Part shown: in pieces, positions 35,291 to 48,290 of the stretch
How the letters are laid out: every line of letters starts with the position of its first letter
Position numbering within the stretch: the stretch's first letter is position 1
From: Branchipolynoe longqiensis
Lineage: Eukaryota; Annelida; Polychaeta; Phyllodocida; Polynoidae
Length of the DNA: 64,000 nt
Direction of reading: 5' to 3'
Assembly: GCA_030323885.1 (NCBI GenBank)
Contig: CM059192.1
Span: forward strand, 69,442,877-69,506,876
Made by a program: the position numbers and the translations under genes
Notes under the pieces: model-generated
Told to the model about the DNA's origin: nothing
Databases searched by the model: none
Seen by the model: only the letters and a program-made list of their open reading frames with translations

Positions 35291-37860
35291 GCTGTAAATT
35301 GAAGCAATACTATATCCGTGGTGCTTCTGTACTACTTGAGTTAATGTCACGACATGTTGATAATACGCCCCCTCCCTCCTTCTGATGTGTGATCTACTGA
35401 TGTCTATTTGAGTTTCACTTTGGAATGCCCATAGTGTGTACATAGTGTACTATACCTTCCCCAATGCGTGTGTTGATATGCGATGGTAGCCCCACCTGGT
35501 GTCCAGCAGCCATCAGGGCGTCCCATGTATGAGCGTCCACCTGGTCTGAGTGAGGCTCATCTTGTTTCTGACCTATGGGTTTATGTTATGGCTCCTCTCA
35601 GGATGGATGACCTTCATGAAGGATGGTGGCATTGTGCTATCTCTATGATGACCTTGAGTTTATCCTTATTATGACCTTTTAGTTTACCCTTGGGTTGACC
35701 TTGTTTTGCCCTGCCTCTGATTCAATGTGCTCACCTGTCCCACTCCATAAGGTGAGGTGGTCGGGCACCTACAGAGGTCATTCAAAGGTCACGGCCACAG
35801 TTATTTTGGAGAGTTTTTATGCAAACTAGCTGACGCTCTCCAGCATTCGCAACTGTTTTTCGTTTTCGTTTAATTTCAATCTAGGAAGTTAACCGCAAGG
35901 TTTTATTCAATGCCAGCTCAGCTACATTTTAATTTTAATTAGGGTAATTATTTGTTAGGTGATCGCCAATAATACAAGGGTGTCTGCTGAGTGTGGTGTT
36001 TCTTTTTGAGTAATTGCTTTAATTGCGTATTAATTATATACATACTGGATAGAGGTGTTGTAGATATAAGTTATTACTGCAGGAGGAGCTCAGAAGTTCT
36101 TCTCTTTGAAAGATCCCGCTCATTTCTATAAACCACTGCAGTAACTCTAATGGTTTGTGTGTTTGTGTGTGTATATGTATGGTGATAATTCCATTACCTC
36201 CCATAATAACTGGGAGTGGCCTATGTAACCCGCCACCCCTGTCTGCGAATGGGCTCGACTGACACTGCTGCCACCTACATCTAGGCAGCTTACTCACACC
36301 TAACACTCAAATTTTTCTCATGCATATAATGTGTGTATGTATGTATATACATACAATTTTGGTTCCATACACGATTTCCATGATGCATGCGCAGAGCATA
36401 ATCCAGACTGGACTTGTGGGTCACAGAGTCTGTGGAGAAGCAATTGAGGCTCTGTTAACACTGGCTTCATATTGAGCAACTGACACAGTTTTTTCGGCAC
36501 AAATGTGGATTTATAGAGAAAACATGCTTACCATTTCTGAATCATTTTTGATAATAATAGCTGTATCCTATTGATTGATTGATTGATTGATTGAAAAGCT
36601 CGATGGTCAGTGTAAAACAACACTGTGACACTGTCGACCCACAAAAAGTGTTGTTGCCTTTCACCAAGTGTCGTACCAGTCGTGGAAATATATATTGGAT
36701 TACATATATGGCCGTTTTATATATATATATATACATACATACATATGTTATTGTGTGTGTAATACAAACAATAGAACCATCTTGTTTCAGTTTACCGCTA
36801 CTCTTGTGAGGTACCATATGGTCACTGTGCCACACCAGTTCCTACCTTAAGTCCAATTTTATTATTTTCATAATTTTGTTGATGAATAATTTAATTTAGT
36901 TTTAAGGCCAAAGTTTGTCCTGGTTTTAATTAAGTGCTATTTATTTATTTGTTCTGAGTTCAGCTATTGTAGTCTTTTCACCAGACAAAGTCTTGCAGGA
37001 GCGTAATATCTCATCTGAGCACATCAATCATATTTCCGTAACATGTTTTTAAGAGCAAATTCATTCGATAATATTTTGTTCTAGGGGGAAAAAAAGCGAG
37101 TGTGGATAGCAAAATATGCTTTTATCGGGAAAGGAAAAACTCCACAATTTCTTTACTTTATGTGAACAGGCACTGTAGGGGAATCGCGGAGAATGTACTG
37201 GATTTTCTTTAAAAAAGTTTAATTGAAATTTAAATGTTTTTTTTTTTTTAACACAAGCAATTTTGATTCATGCTATATGACACTATGGGTGTATAATTTA
37301 TAGTAAGAAAATACCCCTTTTATTTCAAGTGTCATTTGTTTTTATTATGTTTTCATAGCTTTAAGACAAATAAAAAGTTATTTATTTAGCAGCAATCAGG
37401 TGCAGCCATTTTACAGCATCAGGTCAGGATTGTTGTTTTAATCATTTAAGTCTCGTTTTGGATCGATCAGGCAGTAATTTCTTGACTTTTGATTCAAAAG
37501 TTGGTGTGGTAACCTTTGAGGCGGGTGGGGGGGGGGGAGGGGGTTGTTGGGGGGGGGGAGTGGGGAGGCAGGTATAGTGTGGGTGTGAAGATTATGAAGC
37601 ATATCTGTAAGATTGGTACATGAGTGAATTGGCGGATATAATTATTATATAAAGGTGAAAACATTTGGAGAATTGTTTAACTTGAAATAGAGTTATGTAA
37701 ATAGTTGAAGGTTTTGTATAAAATAAAGAAGACATTCCTATACAAAATATGTTTTGCTTGTTTCCATCGGTAACCTGTGCTATGCTGGTGTCGCGACTGA
37801 CAACAGTCACTAGCTCCAGTATTTAGGCTTCCGCCACTTGTCAGGGATGAACATTTTCCA
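35291..37860. other. intergenic, no gene recognised
   Basis: 2.6 kb without a supported gene. A (TTGA)n run sits at 36570-36595, TATATA/TACATA near 36718-36745, and a G-rich tract near 37525-37565. Short open frames have no family resemblance that I recognise. Confidence 0.4.
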
Positions 37861-37873
37861 CCTTTTAGCGGAT

Positions 37874-38208
37874 GTTTGTTTGTTGTTTTATGTCCTAGCA
37901 ACATCTAAGGTCATATCAGGACGGGTACCGACTTGTGACTGCACACTCATGCCGACTTTTATAGTGCTTGGACACCAGGCCGCCAGCACCATGACCTGAT
38001 ATCCCACTCAGTCACATCCTGACACTGAGCCAACCACTCCTTGCCCTATCCTAATAATGCTGAGTGCCGGGCTAGGAAGCGATAAGTATAATTTTTTAAG
38101 TCATCAGTTTGACTCGACCAGGATTCAAACCCACAAACTTATGGGTTCCGATCTCCGATCTCCGAAAACGCGAGACGGACGCTCTACTCATTCGGCCACC
38201 CCATCTTC
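37874..38208 (-). mobile_element. SINE-A with a perfect 13-bp target duplication
   Basis: Full-length minus-strand copy. CCTTTTAGCGGAT occurs immediately before (37861-37873) and after (38209-38221), a clean target-site duplication, so this is a relatively recent LINE-mobilised insertion. Confidence 0.9.
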
Positions 38209-38221
38209 CCTTTTAGCGGAT

Positions 38222-39107
38222 TTCTGTCTATATATATATATATATATAATTAATTTTACATATGAATAAAGGAACAACAATAAGAGGGGTTTGAAGATAT
38301 ATAAAATCTCTGGCTAGAGCTTAATCGCCTCTGGCCTAAAAAAACAAAACCCCAAAAACTGAGCGTGGCCAGACAACTTACTGTGTTTGCAGATGGGAGG
38401 TGCGGGGGAGGGAGGGACACAATTGGCCTGGTTGCATCGTCGATGATCAATTAATAATAGATCAGTACAATAGATGACTTAGAATATAATGAGTGAAAGA
38501 TTCCGATTAATTATACTTGTATAATCTGACCGTCCGCGCAGATCTGGAAGCGGTAGTGACCAGACGCAGCTGCTATTAGGGTGTTTAGAAGCCACTCGCA
38601 TGTGGCGCTGGTGTGGCAGAAGCAGGAACTACCTCCTATGACAGTAGGATAATGGATAATAACTAATGTAGAGAAGGGAACTGATAAGTGGGAGTGTCCT
38701 TGTTTATATTCCTATAATAGATTATACAACACATAAATATGATATAATTATTAAATATATAATTTATAATCTGGCAAACATATGTGCTAACTGAAAAGAA
38801 ATGGATGAAACAAATATATTGTTTTTCTTTTTTTTTTACACAATCCCATATTTATTCACTATTACAAAGTATAATTAGTCAGATTCACTTGTTTCAAATA
38901 TTCTGGTAAATTAATTAAACATAGATTAAATCTACATCTTCAGCTATTGTATTGCATAGAATTATGTAAATTTACCTAATTCTTCTTACATAGCTAATAT
39001 AAAATACCCACATAGCTTAATTGCCTCTTAGAAAATATATCTGAAATTAAGTTGCATGGAAACAAACTCGATATCTTTCTTTTTAACACATTTCTTATAT
39101 TATTTTA
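38222..39107. other. intergenic, AT-rich, no feature recognised
   Basis: A (TA)n run at 38229-38248. Otherwise nothing supported. Confidence 0.4.
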
Positions 39108-39430
39108 TTTGTTTGTTGGGGCTTTATATCCTAGCAACATATGTGGTCATATCAGGAGGGGTACTGACTTGTGACTGCGCTCTCATGGCAGCTTATAGTG
39201 AGGTCCCACTGGGCGATCATGCCACTGGCACCATGACCGGATAACCCACTCAGTCATATTGTCATATTGTCCCGATATTCAGCTAACCAGTCCTTGCCTT
39301 ATCCCAGTAATGCCGAGTGCCAGGCTAGGTAGCGACAATTATCAATTTTGTAAGTCATCGATTTGACTCGGCCAGGATTCGAAATCCCTACCTTAACAGG
39401 AGTTAACAAAAGGCGGAGCGTTTACCCACT
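39108..39430 (-). mobile_element. SINE-A, nearly full length
   Basis: Begins TTGTTTGTTGGGGCTTTATA (reversed tail) and ends in a decayed head around AATCCCTACCTTAACAGGAG. Confidence 0.75.
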
Positions 39431-39548
39431 CCTTAATTATTATTGATTACTTCGCATAATTTATTTATTTGCTGCGGGTCAGATTCAAACTAGCGCTTGA
39501 GCCATTTCATAGCGCCACACGCTTCCATAAATTTGAAGTGAGTTACAT

Positions 39549-39715
39549 TGATTGATCGATTGGTGGTTGCTTTACGCCGTGTCGACAGCATAGGCCAGAC
39601 TCATGGCGAATTTTTTTTCTTTTTGTCAGTTACATTATCACGCCTGGAGATCAAATCCAGATTACTGCTATTCCGAGGCTAGCATCCCGACCATTAGGTT
39701 CCCTGTGTGCTGCAT
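39549..39715 (-). mobile_element. SINE-D (tRNA-like head, (ATCA)n tail)
   Basis: The plus strand shows ATTGATTGATCGATTGGTGG at its left (tail). Read on the minus strand, a head with GGAACCTAATGGTCGGGATG and GGATTTGATCTCCAGGC resembles tRNA A and B boxes. Same tail as the fragment at 12780. Confidence 0.6.
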
Positions 39716-39852
39716 TTTATCCGTGGAGGTGAGTGCTACTCTCTACACAGCCTAAGGGATTTAGTTACTTGTAGACGTTCTGAATTAAATTCAAATGTAC
39801 AGACTTGGAAACCCTTTTGTGTAATGGACATTTTAAAAATATTAATAAGACC

Positions 39853-40213
39853 AAAGACCCTATAATACTAGGACGGCTCACTCCCTATCTCTTCCATGGT
39901 AATGTAAATTTCGCAATGCCACCTTGTGGTGGGTTTGAGCAGCCCGGCTGCTGGTTGGTGTTTCACATGTAAACACATACAATTATATTATACATGAGAT
40001 AGGTAAGTATGAATACACATCAATAGGAAATTGCTATGAACAAATACGCATCCCCATCAGCATCATCATCACATATCTTTCACATTCATATATACATTTA
40101 TACATATAATATAGAAACTGTTTAACCAAGAGAACAGACCAAGTGGTGGGTTTGATCATTTTGATTACACAGTACATGCTGAGTGAGCCGTCTTAGTATG
40201 ATAGGGTCTTTGA
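39853..40213. mobile_element. MITE with ~33-bp TIRs
   Basis: Left CAAAGACCCTATAATACTAG then GACGGCTCACTC; right GAGTGAGCCGTCTTAGTATG then ATAGGGTCTTTG. Non-coding, 361 bp. Confidence 0.8.
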
Positions 40214-40359
40214 TGAGACCCCCCTCACACCTTTTGCTAGTAGCCTACTTTATGAACAATGTCCTTCCCAGCCATTTGGTTATAATAGCCCCCTCCCACC
40301 TTTTGATAGAACTTTATGAATAATAGTCCCCCCTCCATTCCCCATATCCAACTAATTGT

Positions 40360-40467
40360 CATGGCACGGTATCCCAGTGAGACAGCACTATAAAGCCGCA
40401 ATGATCCCACAATCATAGACACATATCCAACCTGACATCAGATGTGGCTAGGATGTAAAACCTAAAT
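40360..40467 (+). mobile_element. SINE-A 3' fragment
   Basis: TGGCACGGTATCCCAGTGAG to GGATGTAAAACC, directly abutting the truncated DIRS copy. Confidence 0.6.
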
Positions 40468-42440
40468 CTGGCTTGGAAGCTGAAGTTGGTTCCGAACCGG
40501 CCTCCTCATTGGCCGGTTCTTTGGTTGCAAAAATCCTGCCTCAGCTTCTTGAAGTTGCTATCCGCCGATTTCTTTTTGTCGGTTTCCATGTGTTTTCCAT
40601 GTATTTTCTGCACTTGGAGCTGGTCTCTACTTGTTTGAACAATTATTTCAGTTGTCCACCAAACATCTTGCCCTTATTCAGTGGCTTGCCCTTAATCGGC
40701 TTTGGTGCTAGGAATAGAGCGTATTCCTTTCCATCATTGTCCGTGATCTTTTTGGACTGCGCCACCTCTTTCCCAGCGTCTGTGCAGACCGCTTGGAAGA
40801 TGTTCTCAAACCGTCTATAGGAGAGGAAGTTGCTGGTTGTCGTTAGTAACGCAATTCACCCCGTTCATATCATCACAGAGTGACGAGAACTTGTTTTGTG
40901 CTATCATCCTGTTGGCGATGGGCGCAATGGCTGTCAGAGCCGAGAGTACCCCCTTGTGGATAGTGTAGAGAGCCGTCTCAAACTTTTTCCTGTCCTCACT
41001 GAGTTTGACCTCAGGGTCCATCTCTTTGATGGTGGATTCTGGAATTCCTTTAATTCCTGTGAATTTCTCCGCCATCTTGATTATGACCTCCACTGGTTTG
41101 AAGGTGTTAAAGTGACCTTGGATGGTCTTCCTTAGGAGCATCGTTATGTGTATTTTCTTATGCCTAAGCACTTTACACTTTTTTTGTTTCTTTCCCACAC
41201 GATTTAGCGTATTTGCTAGAGTGCTTCGTGTCAGAGTCTGAACTCATCATCGATGAGTCAGACTACGAGTCTGAAGAGGAGGATTTGTGTTTCCTCCTCT
41301 TCTTAGACTTTTTCTTTGTCTTCTTTATGAGGGGCTTTTTTTTTTTACGGGCTCTCGTGTACTCGTCTCCTTCTGACAAATCATTCTTCTTGTGTTTGCG
41401 CTTCCATGCAGGCGCAAACGCCTCATCTGAGTCATCCTCACTTCAGGCCTGATCCTCCGAATAGTCCTCCCATTCCGACTCATCGGTGTCTTGTGGTACC
41501 TTGTTTCACCTTTTCTTTGATGTACCCGCTCTGGATGGTAACATTTCCTCCATTTTTTGTTGCAGTAGCCTGCAACCTGTTCGTCTAGGTCCCTATCAGC
41601 GGGGCCGGAGCCAGTTTCATATCCCCCTGCCTCTTCAGAATCCCTTTGTTCTGGAGAGGGCCACCTTTGTACCCGCCCAGGCGGTGTGGCGTCTTCATAC
41701 GCACTGAGTGTGTGATTTGCCTCTGCCTTATTCCGCTTCGTAGCCATGGCTCCGAGACTGTGAGTAAAAAGATGGATGATTAGGCAATATCTTGGGCGAA
41801 ATAACACACTGATAATTAGAGTATAATTATACTAGGTCTGTATTTTATGGCGTTAAATTAATGCTTAACACAGGCATATGGTTACACGACAGTTGCAGGA
41901 TAACGGTATGGGTAACCAACCGATTCTAACGAGGAGTAGGGATCAGTATAGCAGTGCCCTCCCACACTCTAAGTACCTATAAACTTCTCCCACCTGTGGC
42001 TTTCTTCGCCAACAAATTGAAGAAAATACTATAGGACTCGGAGGTACGCCTTAATGAGAATCAAAATATGGGGAATGAATCCCAAACGCTGTAACTGGCT
42101 CCTGCCAAACATCTCTCCGTTTGGCAACTGGCGGCTGTTAATTAATAACCGAATAATGGATGCATTGTTCTTTCGATCACACCAATTACGATCGAAACTA
42201 AGCTGTAAAAATAGTAATATGTTATCGAAAAGATTCAAAAAACTTTGTACGTGAATGCTAACATGAACTAAACCAACGTATCAAGTTTGAAAAATACTAA
42301 CCTGCTTGGTTTTGTAGTAAATGCAGAAAAACTACCGGAGTTGCTCACAACATGTCCTCCTGCTGTGAGCTGATTATGCTAATTGCTGGACCTGGATGTG
42401 CTTCCTTCTCCATGGGCTACGCGTAGCCAGAGGCATAGGA
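40468..42440 (-). mobile_element. 3'-truncated DIRS-like element, gag remnant
   Basis: Read on the minus strand it starts with an ITR-like segment (42371-42440, with TGCTAATTGCTGG and TGCTTCCTTCTCC in common with the larger element's ITR at 48225). It continues with a gag-like ORF from about 41747 and a conserved block near 41050-40830 (KFTGIKGIPESTIKEMD, EDRKKFETALYTIHKG, ALTAIAPIANRM). Further on is NDGKEYALFLAP then GGQLK and a stop where the larger element continues. RT, RNase H and recombinase are gone. Confidence 0.85.
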
Positions 42441-42865
42441 CCGATATATATATATAGATATATATGTGTATACACATTATACATAGGCCTATATATAGGT
42501 AGATAAACACATGCATATCATGATTGTATGTATGTGCATATACACACATACGTATATACACACATATATATCATTATATACATATAGCTAAGCGTAGCCT
42601 ATGTGGCGGCAGCAGGTTTCCTCCAAAGAAACGTCAGAATGATCATATGTTTGACGTCCAATAGCCGATGATTAAAATTAATGTGCTCTAGCAGTGTCGT
42701 TAAATAAAACAAGCTTTGTTTACATATAGCTAAGCACACATGCGTAGCTACTCCATGTCAGAGTAGCTATGTGTTTGTGTGTATGTATAGATACACACCC
42801 ATATTATATATGTATATACCTGTATGTATATAATATAAATATATAGTATAGTTATACGAATCTTA

Positions 42866-42966
42866 CCTGGGTATAGATGATGGATAACTGTTGTTTTCCC
42901 GAGGTAGAAGCCTCGGGTAGACGTGGGCTAGGGAGAAGGAAGCACGTGAGGTACCAGCAATTTTTT
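42866..42966. repeat. DIRS left (3') inverted terminal repeat
   Basis: Contains GGGCTAGGGAGAAGGAAGCA then CGTGAGGTACCAGCAATT. The last ~45 bases are the inverse of the right ITR; the first ~70 bases are the inverse of the internal region at 43069-43145. Confidence 0.85.
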
Positions 42967-43068
42967 TAACTGATTATTCAGGATAAAATGATCTTTCAAT
43001 ACGATGGATACTATGATTTTCGTAACGGTTTAGTCACCACCGGGATAGGTGGCAGGTTGTGGTGGGAT

Positions 43069-43204
43069 GGGCCTAGCCACGTCTACCCGATGCTTTCATA
43101 CCTCGGGACAAACAACAGTAATCATCATCTTACCCGGTAAGATTGTCTATACTATATAATTTACTCCGGTAAACAGCCTCAGGGTAGCCTCAGGCTAGGG
43201 AGAC
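43069..43204. repeat. DIRS internal complementary region
   Basis: Two abutting parts. 43069-43145 is the inverse of the outer left ITR (CCTAGCCACGTCTACCCGAT ... CCTCGGGACAAACAACAGTA). 43158-43204 (CCGGTAAACAGCCTC ... CCTCAGGCTAGGGAGA) is the inverse of the outer right ITR. This is the diagnostic DIRS circular-junction template. Confidence 0.85.
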
Positions 43205-43322
43205 CTTTACATAATTCATTTTTATCCTTAATATCATTCTTTCTTATTATTATAACATTCTAAATTTTTGTTCTCACCTATTCTTGTTAGTTGGCGAGAA
43301 GACGCTTTGCAACGCCGGTAGG

Positions 43323-44390
43323 CTATTCTAGTCGTTTATTATAATGTTTTGCAAACGACTTAGCCGTCTTCCAGCCTGCATGCGCTAGTATTCTTTTCAC
43401 AGAAATACCAAGCACCCGTGCCTTGGAGACCATGGCTCCTCTAGTTGAGTGGGAAGAGTATTTACTCGTATCCACTCCAGCCAATTTCAACACCGTAATT
43501 GTCAATCTGGCAAGTGTGTCTCGTGACTTTATGTGGCCTTATAAAGCTCACTAATAGTTGTTGTGATGCAAGTAAATCCTTTGTCTTAGATATATAAGCC
43601 CGTATGGCTGACACAACACATAATTTCCGATCACTCGGAAAACAGTCTAAGTGAACCGTAGATAAAGGGTCACCTAACGTGTTCGATTTAAGCAATTGTG
43701 CTAAATCAAACGTAGCTTGTTTCGTGTCTATTTCTAATCCAGTTAAAGACAAAGCAACAATCGTCTGTCCTCTGTGTCCGGTTACTAATAATAACAGGAC
43801 CGCGACCTTAAAACCTAATTGTTTTAAATCTAACCACGAGTTGTGAGGCCAAGCCTGAAACAACTTAAATACTACAGACACATCCCAAAATCGACTATAT
43901 TTGGTTTTGGAGGATTCCTTTGATAAATTGAACGAAGTAAATATCCAAGAACATAATGTTTTCCAACTGTTTCACCATCAATTCTCGGTAATATGATTGA
44001 TAACGCACATCTTGCCGCATTAATCGACCCAAAGGATAGTCCCTCATCCTCTAGGGAACGAAGAAAACGAGCTACTTGTGAAATTGTTGGATTTGTTGGC
44101 TTAACTTTCATTAACAAACAATGTACACCCCATTTCTTTAAATAGGATGTGTACATTTTGACAGGTCCTGGCCTCCAGGCATCAGCTACTATCCTATTCT
44201 CAGTAATTTTGTCCAATCCAAATTGGCGCAGCTGGTTCCTTAGAAAAGGAATGCCAATAGGGGCGTCGTTGACACGTCGCCGTGAACCACTAACGGTCCG
44301 TGGTGTGTCAGATTCCCGAGTTTTCTTTGGAATCGTATATGTTCTTTTGCCAGTTGTGAAACTGCTGGCAGCCAAGGTTGCGTGTCCCAA
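43323..44390 (-). pseudogene. DIRS tyrosine recombinase, frameshifted
   Basis: N-terminal SAM-like segment in 44390-43872 (LRQFGLDKITENRIVADAWR, GVHCLLMKVKPTNPTISQVA). The catalytic domain is in 43881-43462 and 43505-43323. The first catalytic Arg is in TGHRGQTIVALSLTG, HxxR in YSSHSTRGAMVSKA, H/W in ILAHAGWKTAKSF and the nucleophile Tyr in AKHYNKR. All five signature residues are present, but frameshifts near 43870 and 43500 break the protein. Confidence 0.85.
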
Positions 44391-46541
44391 TCGGGCACCA
44401 CCAGTATCGCATGTGTCCTTTCCAGACCGATTTTCCTGACAACTCGGCTGATAATGCTAAACGGTGGGAAAATATAAAAACAATTATTTTCCCCAGTAAT
44501 AGCAAATGCATCTACCTTCCAAGCCTCCGGTTCAGGATGCCAAGAAACATAACAAGGTAATTTGTTATTATTTCGTGATGCAAATAAGTCAACTTCAGGT
44601 GTACCCCATTTTTCACAAATGAAATTAAACAAAGGTGTAGAGAGAGACCATTCTAAATGGTCATGGAAATTTCTACTTTTATAGTCTGCAAGTGTATTTT
44701 GTGAACCTGGAATATGCGCTACAGTCAGCCAGACTTGTTGAGCCTGTGCCCAGTTCCAAATCAGTTTAGACAACTGATTGCAAGGCTTTGATTTGGTTCC
44801 ACCCATGTTACGAATATATGGCATGGCAGTAGTATTATCAGTTAGTATTCTAACTTGTGGATTTATGTATCTTACTAAACTTCATAAGCAGTATAAATTA
44901 GCACGTAATTCTAGTGCATTAATTAGGGTTGATTTTTCATCATCAAGCCATCTACCTCTGTTGTGACCCCCATTCGATGAGTCCCCAACCTTCTAACGAA
45001 GCATCAGTAGTAATTACTGTATTAGGTTCCGCCATGGCGATTGGATTTGGTGAACTGGCTATGTGTTGCATCGGTTGATCACCATCCACATACATGGGAG
45101 CCTTCTTGCGAAATAAACTCTTTTCGCTCAAAATTCCCTTTAGTTCGTGTTAACGCTAAATTTTTATCTATTTCTAGAGATTTAATATGGGCCTTCCCGT
45201 ATAGAATAGCGGGTGCATACGATATCATTATCCCAATAAGGACTGCGACCTGTCTCATTTTAGGTTTTGGTAACTTAATAAGCTGGGTCGCTGTATTCAT
45301 AAACTTAATTAGTTTTTGTTCTGTTATCGACACTGTAAGAGACTGTGTATCCAGAATAAACCCTAAACATTTGAGTTGTTTTGTTGGTTTAAACACTGAC
45401 TTTTGTGGATGTACATAAACCCCAATTTAGTAAGTAATGCACATAAATCCAACACTGCATTCTCACAATCAATTTGTGTTGATGCAATAATAAAGGAATC
45501 ATCTATGTATGGAAACATTATATGACCCTTCCGCGCCATTACTGAAAAAAACGGTTTAAGCAGTTTAGTGAATAAACGAGGGGCACAAGCTAAACCATTC
45601 GGCATACAAGTAAACTCATAGAGTTGGTTATCCCAAATAAACCGAAGAAATTTCCGGTCTTTTCCTCTTATGGGAAGCGTATAATATGCATCTTGTAAAT
45701 CAACACTAGCCAACCATGCATCTGGCGTAATCAGATCGCGTGCTGTATCTAGCGAGAACATTTTAAAATGTCGATATTCAACCATTTTATTAAGGATTGT
45801 TAAATCCAGGATCATTCGAACCTCACCATTAGGCTTTGGTCTCGAGAAGATGTTTGAAATAAACTCTCCTGAACAGTATGTCAATTTTTGTATAATTCCT
45901 TTCTCAAAGAATTTTTGTACCTGTTTAGTTAGTGCCTCTCGTTCAACCGGTTCAATGTTATAAGGAAAAGGTATCCTGCCTTGTACCGGAAATTGTGTGA
46001 AGGGAATATGAACACCCCTAACTATTTGTAAAATTTCTTGGTTACTACTAATTTTGTGCCACTCAGAAATATGATTATTAATATTACCAGCCACAAAGTT
46101 GCTTACAGTTTGTGTGGTTTTAGAGGCTGGAAGGACTTGTAACGTTTGTGTTTCAACCTCTACTTGGACCCGCCCCTGGGGAAGGGTCTCGGCGAGTTGA
46201 CACCTCGGCCTAGTGGCCGTGCTGTGTTGTCGGTCCAGCCTGAGCGAGCGCCCCGGCCCCGAAAACCTTGACCGAAGTTTGCCCCCGTCTGTGGTCCCCC
46301 TGGTGAACCGCCGTGGACGAAAATCCCCTCGTGACCTTTTGAAACGAGGAGTTTCCTGTTTCTTCTTACCATCCATGTTTTTGCCACTCTTGGCTGCAGT
46401 TTCTACCTCTTTATAGAGGTATTGTAGTTGACCGCCAAAAATTTTCGTGTTATCTAAAGGTTTCCCTTTAATCAGCTCGGGAGCAAGAAAGAGCGTAAAC
46501 TCTTTCCCATCATTATCAGTAACCTTCTTTGAGCGAGCCAC
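44240..46541 (-). pseudogene. DIRS reverse transcriptase-RNase H
   Basis: The segment 46541-45363 has an Arg/Gly-rich lead, then RT motifs: SRPKPNGEVRMILDLTILNK, ASVDLQDAYYTLPI (first Asp), MPNGLACAPRLFTKLL and YIDDSFIIAS (catalytic YIDD), all in one open frame. The thumb continues in another frame (45396-45079, QLKCLGFILDTQSLTVSITE). RNase H follows: RILTDNTTAMPYIRNMGGTK and HIPGSQNTLADYKSR (44824 downwards). A DLFASRNN/VDAF region matches the methyltransferase-like part described for DIRS RT polyproteins (inference). Two frameshifts. Confidence 0.88.
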
Positions 46542-47510
46542 TTCTTTGCCAGCATCTGTGCAAACTGACTTGAAAACATTTTCATATCTTCGATACGACA
46601 GGTACCTGCCGCCGCCAACAATGCAATACCTTTGTCCATCGTCTTAGCCAAAGACGAGAACTTGTTTTCTTGTTGCATTCTGTTTGCTACAGGAGCAATA
46701 GCTGTTAAGGTACCAAGCACCGCCTTATGCACTATGTGCAACACACCCTCAAACCTCTTACGGTCCTCCGTCATATTGACATCTCGATCCATCTCCTTAA
46801 TGATGGAGTTGGGAACACCTTTAATGCCTGTTAACTCATCTGATAATCTCCGCCGGCTTAAACGTGCGGAAATGGCCATTAATGTTCTCCCGCATAAGCG
46901 TAGTGGTTTTCACCCGCTTAGCCCTTGGCTTCTCGACTTTCTTAGCCACTTTGCCCCCAATGGCAGCATAGACACCTTCATATTGCGTGTCTGAGTCCGA
47001 TTCCGTAGACGTGGAATCCGTGGACGAGTCAGAAGAAGAAGAAACTTTCCTTTTCTTCTTCTTCTTCTTCTTGGACTTGGTCTTGCGCTTTTTGCGAAGC
47101 CCAGTCTTCCCCCTCTCCTTGGTGAACTCATCACCCGAAGAAACAATGTGTTTCTTCTTCTTTCTCCGTTTAGGAGAAGGAGGCGGAGCCCTAAGCTCCA
47201 TCTCTGAGTCTGTGTCGGAGAAATCCTCCACAGAAGACTCTTCTTGCACACTCCGTTTACGAGACACCGGTGGTTTGAGAGCCATTATGTGACTCTCCAT
47301 CGCCGCAAACCGCGTCTCCCAATTTTGAGGCGCGGCGCTGCCAGGCACTATGTCCTCCTCGGAGAGAATATGCGCCCCGGGCTGTGTCGCAGGCCCTGCC
47401 GACAACACGGATGAGGAGTCGTACTCCTCGTCCTCGCCACTCGGAACACGCCCCTCGGCTGCTGCTGCACCGCGCTTACTCCGCTTCGTGGCCATCGAGA
47501 GCTGAAACAA
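46472..47510 (-). pseudogene. DIRS Gag-like protein, one frameshift
   Basis: The first part (47510-46836) is 224 codons, very basic and serine-rich (KSKKKKKKKRKVSSSSDSST), possibly nuclear-targeted. The frame then shifts at about 46860 into 46879-46472, with TGIKGVPNSIIKEMDRDVNM and TLTAIAPVANRMQQENKFSS, the block shared with the truncated element at 40.8-41.05 kb. The shared block shows this region is conserved between two copies, so it is a real gene family member. Confidence 0.8.
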
Positions 47511-48224
47511 AATTTTTGATCAGTCCCGGTATATATATATATGTCACAACATGGTTGTTTAAACTCATTTGGACATCTATTGGTGTTAGAGAATGTGTTT
47601 ATACCGTTATAACACAGGCGTAATAAGCTAAATTTGTGCGTGGGTTGTGGGTCAAGCCCAAACCTTACGCGGGGTCGGGACCAGTGTATCGGCCCGCCCA
47701 TCCCTCTGTCCCGCCACTACTCCCACAGATAACAACACACACACAAATATATATAATTATATATATATATATATATATGAACGTTACTAAAGTCAAACAA
47801 GTAGGGAGAAAATGCTACGAAACTCGGAGAAATGCCTGAAAATATTGTGGGGAGTCTATAAAAGAAACCCAGGAGCATCTCCAACATCACTCTCTATTAG
47901 AGTCCGAGAGAATTTCCACAGGAGATGAGGCAAAGCCCACATCTCTACCCATGTTCACACGGGTGTTGACTGAACCGCTAATCATCGGTTTCGTTCCTTC
48001 GAGAAGGAATCTAGAGCTTTCTATCCTTAGTTTTTTATAACCGATATAACTAGTCCAAAAAAGGACCAAAGAAAGTTCTGAACTTTCTATAACGATGCTA
48101 TAATGCATCATAATTAAGCTAACCACAGTTTTTATTATACTTACTGCGTATTAAGCTTGTTGTAGACTAAATTTGCCGGAGCAACCCAACGACACGTAAT
48201 CCAGTCGTGAGTTGTATATGCTAA

Positions 48225-48290
48225 TTGCTGGTACCTCACATGCTTCCTTCTCCCTAGCCTGAGGCTGTATACCGAGGTAAAATACACATA
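48225..48290. repeat. DIRS right (5') inverted terminal repeat
   Basis: AATTGCTGGTACCTCACATG then CTTCCTTCTCCCTAGCCTGA and GGCTGTATACCGAGGTA: the reverse complement of the left ITR in its inner part and of 43158-43204 in its outer part. Confidence 0.85.
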
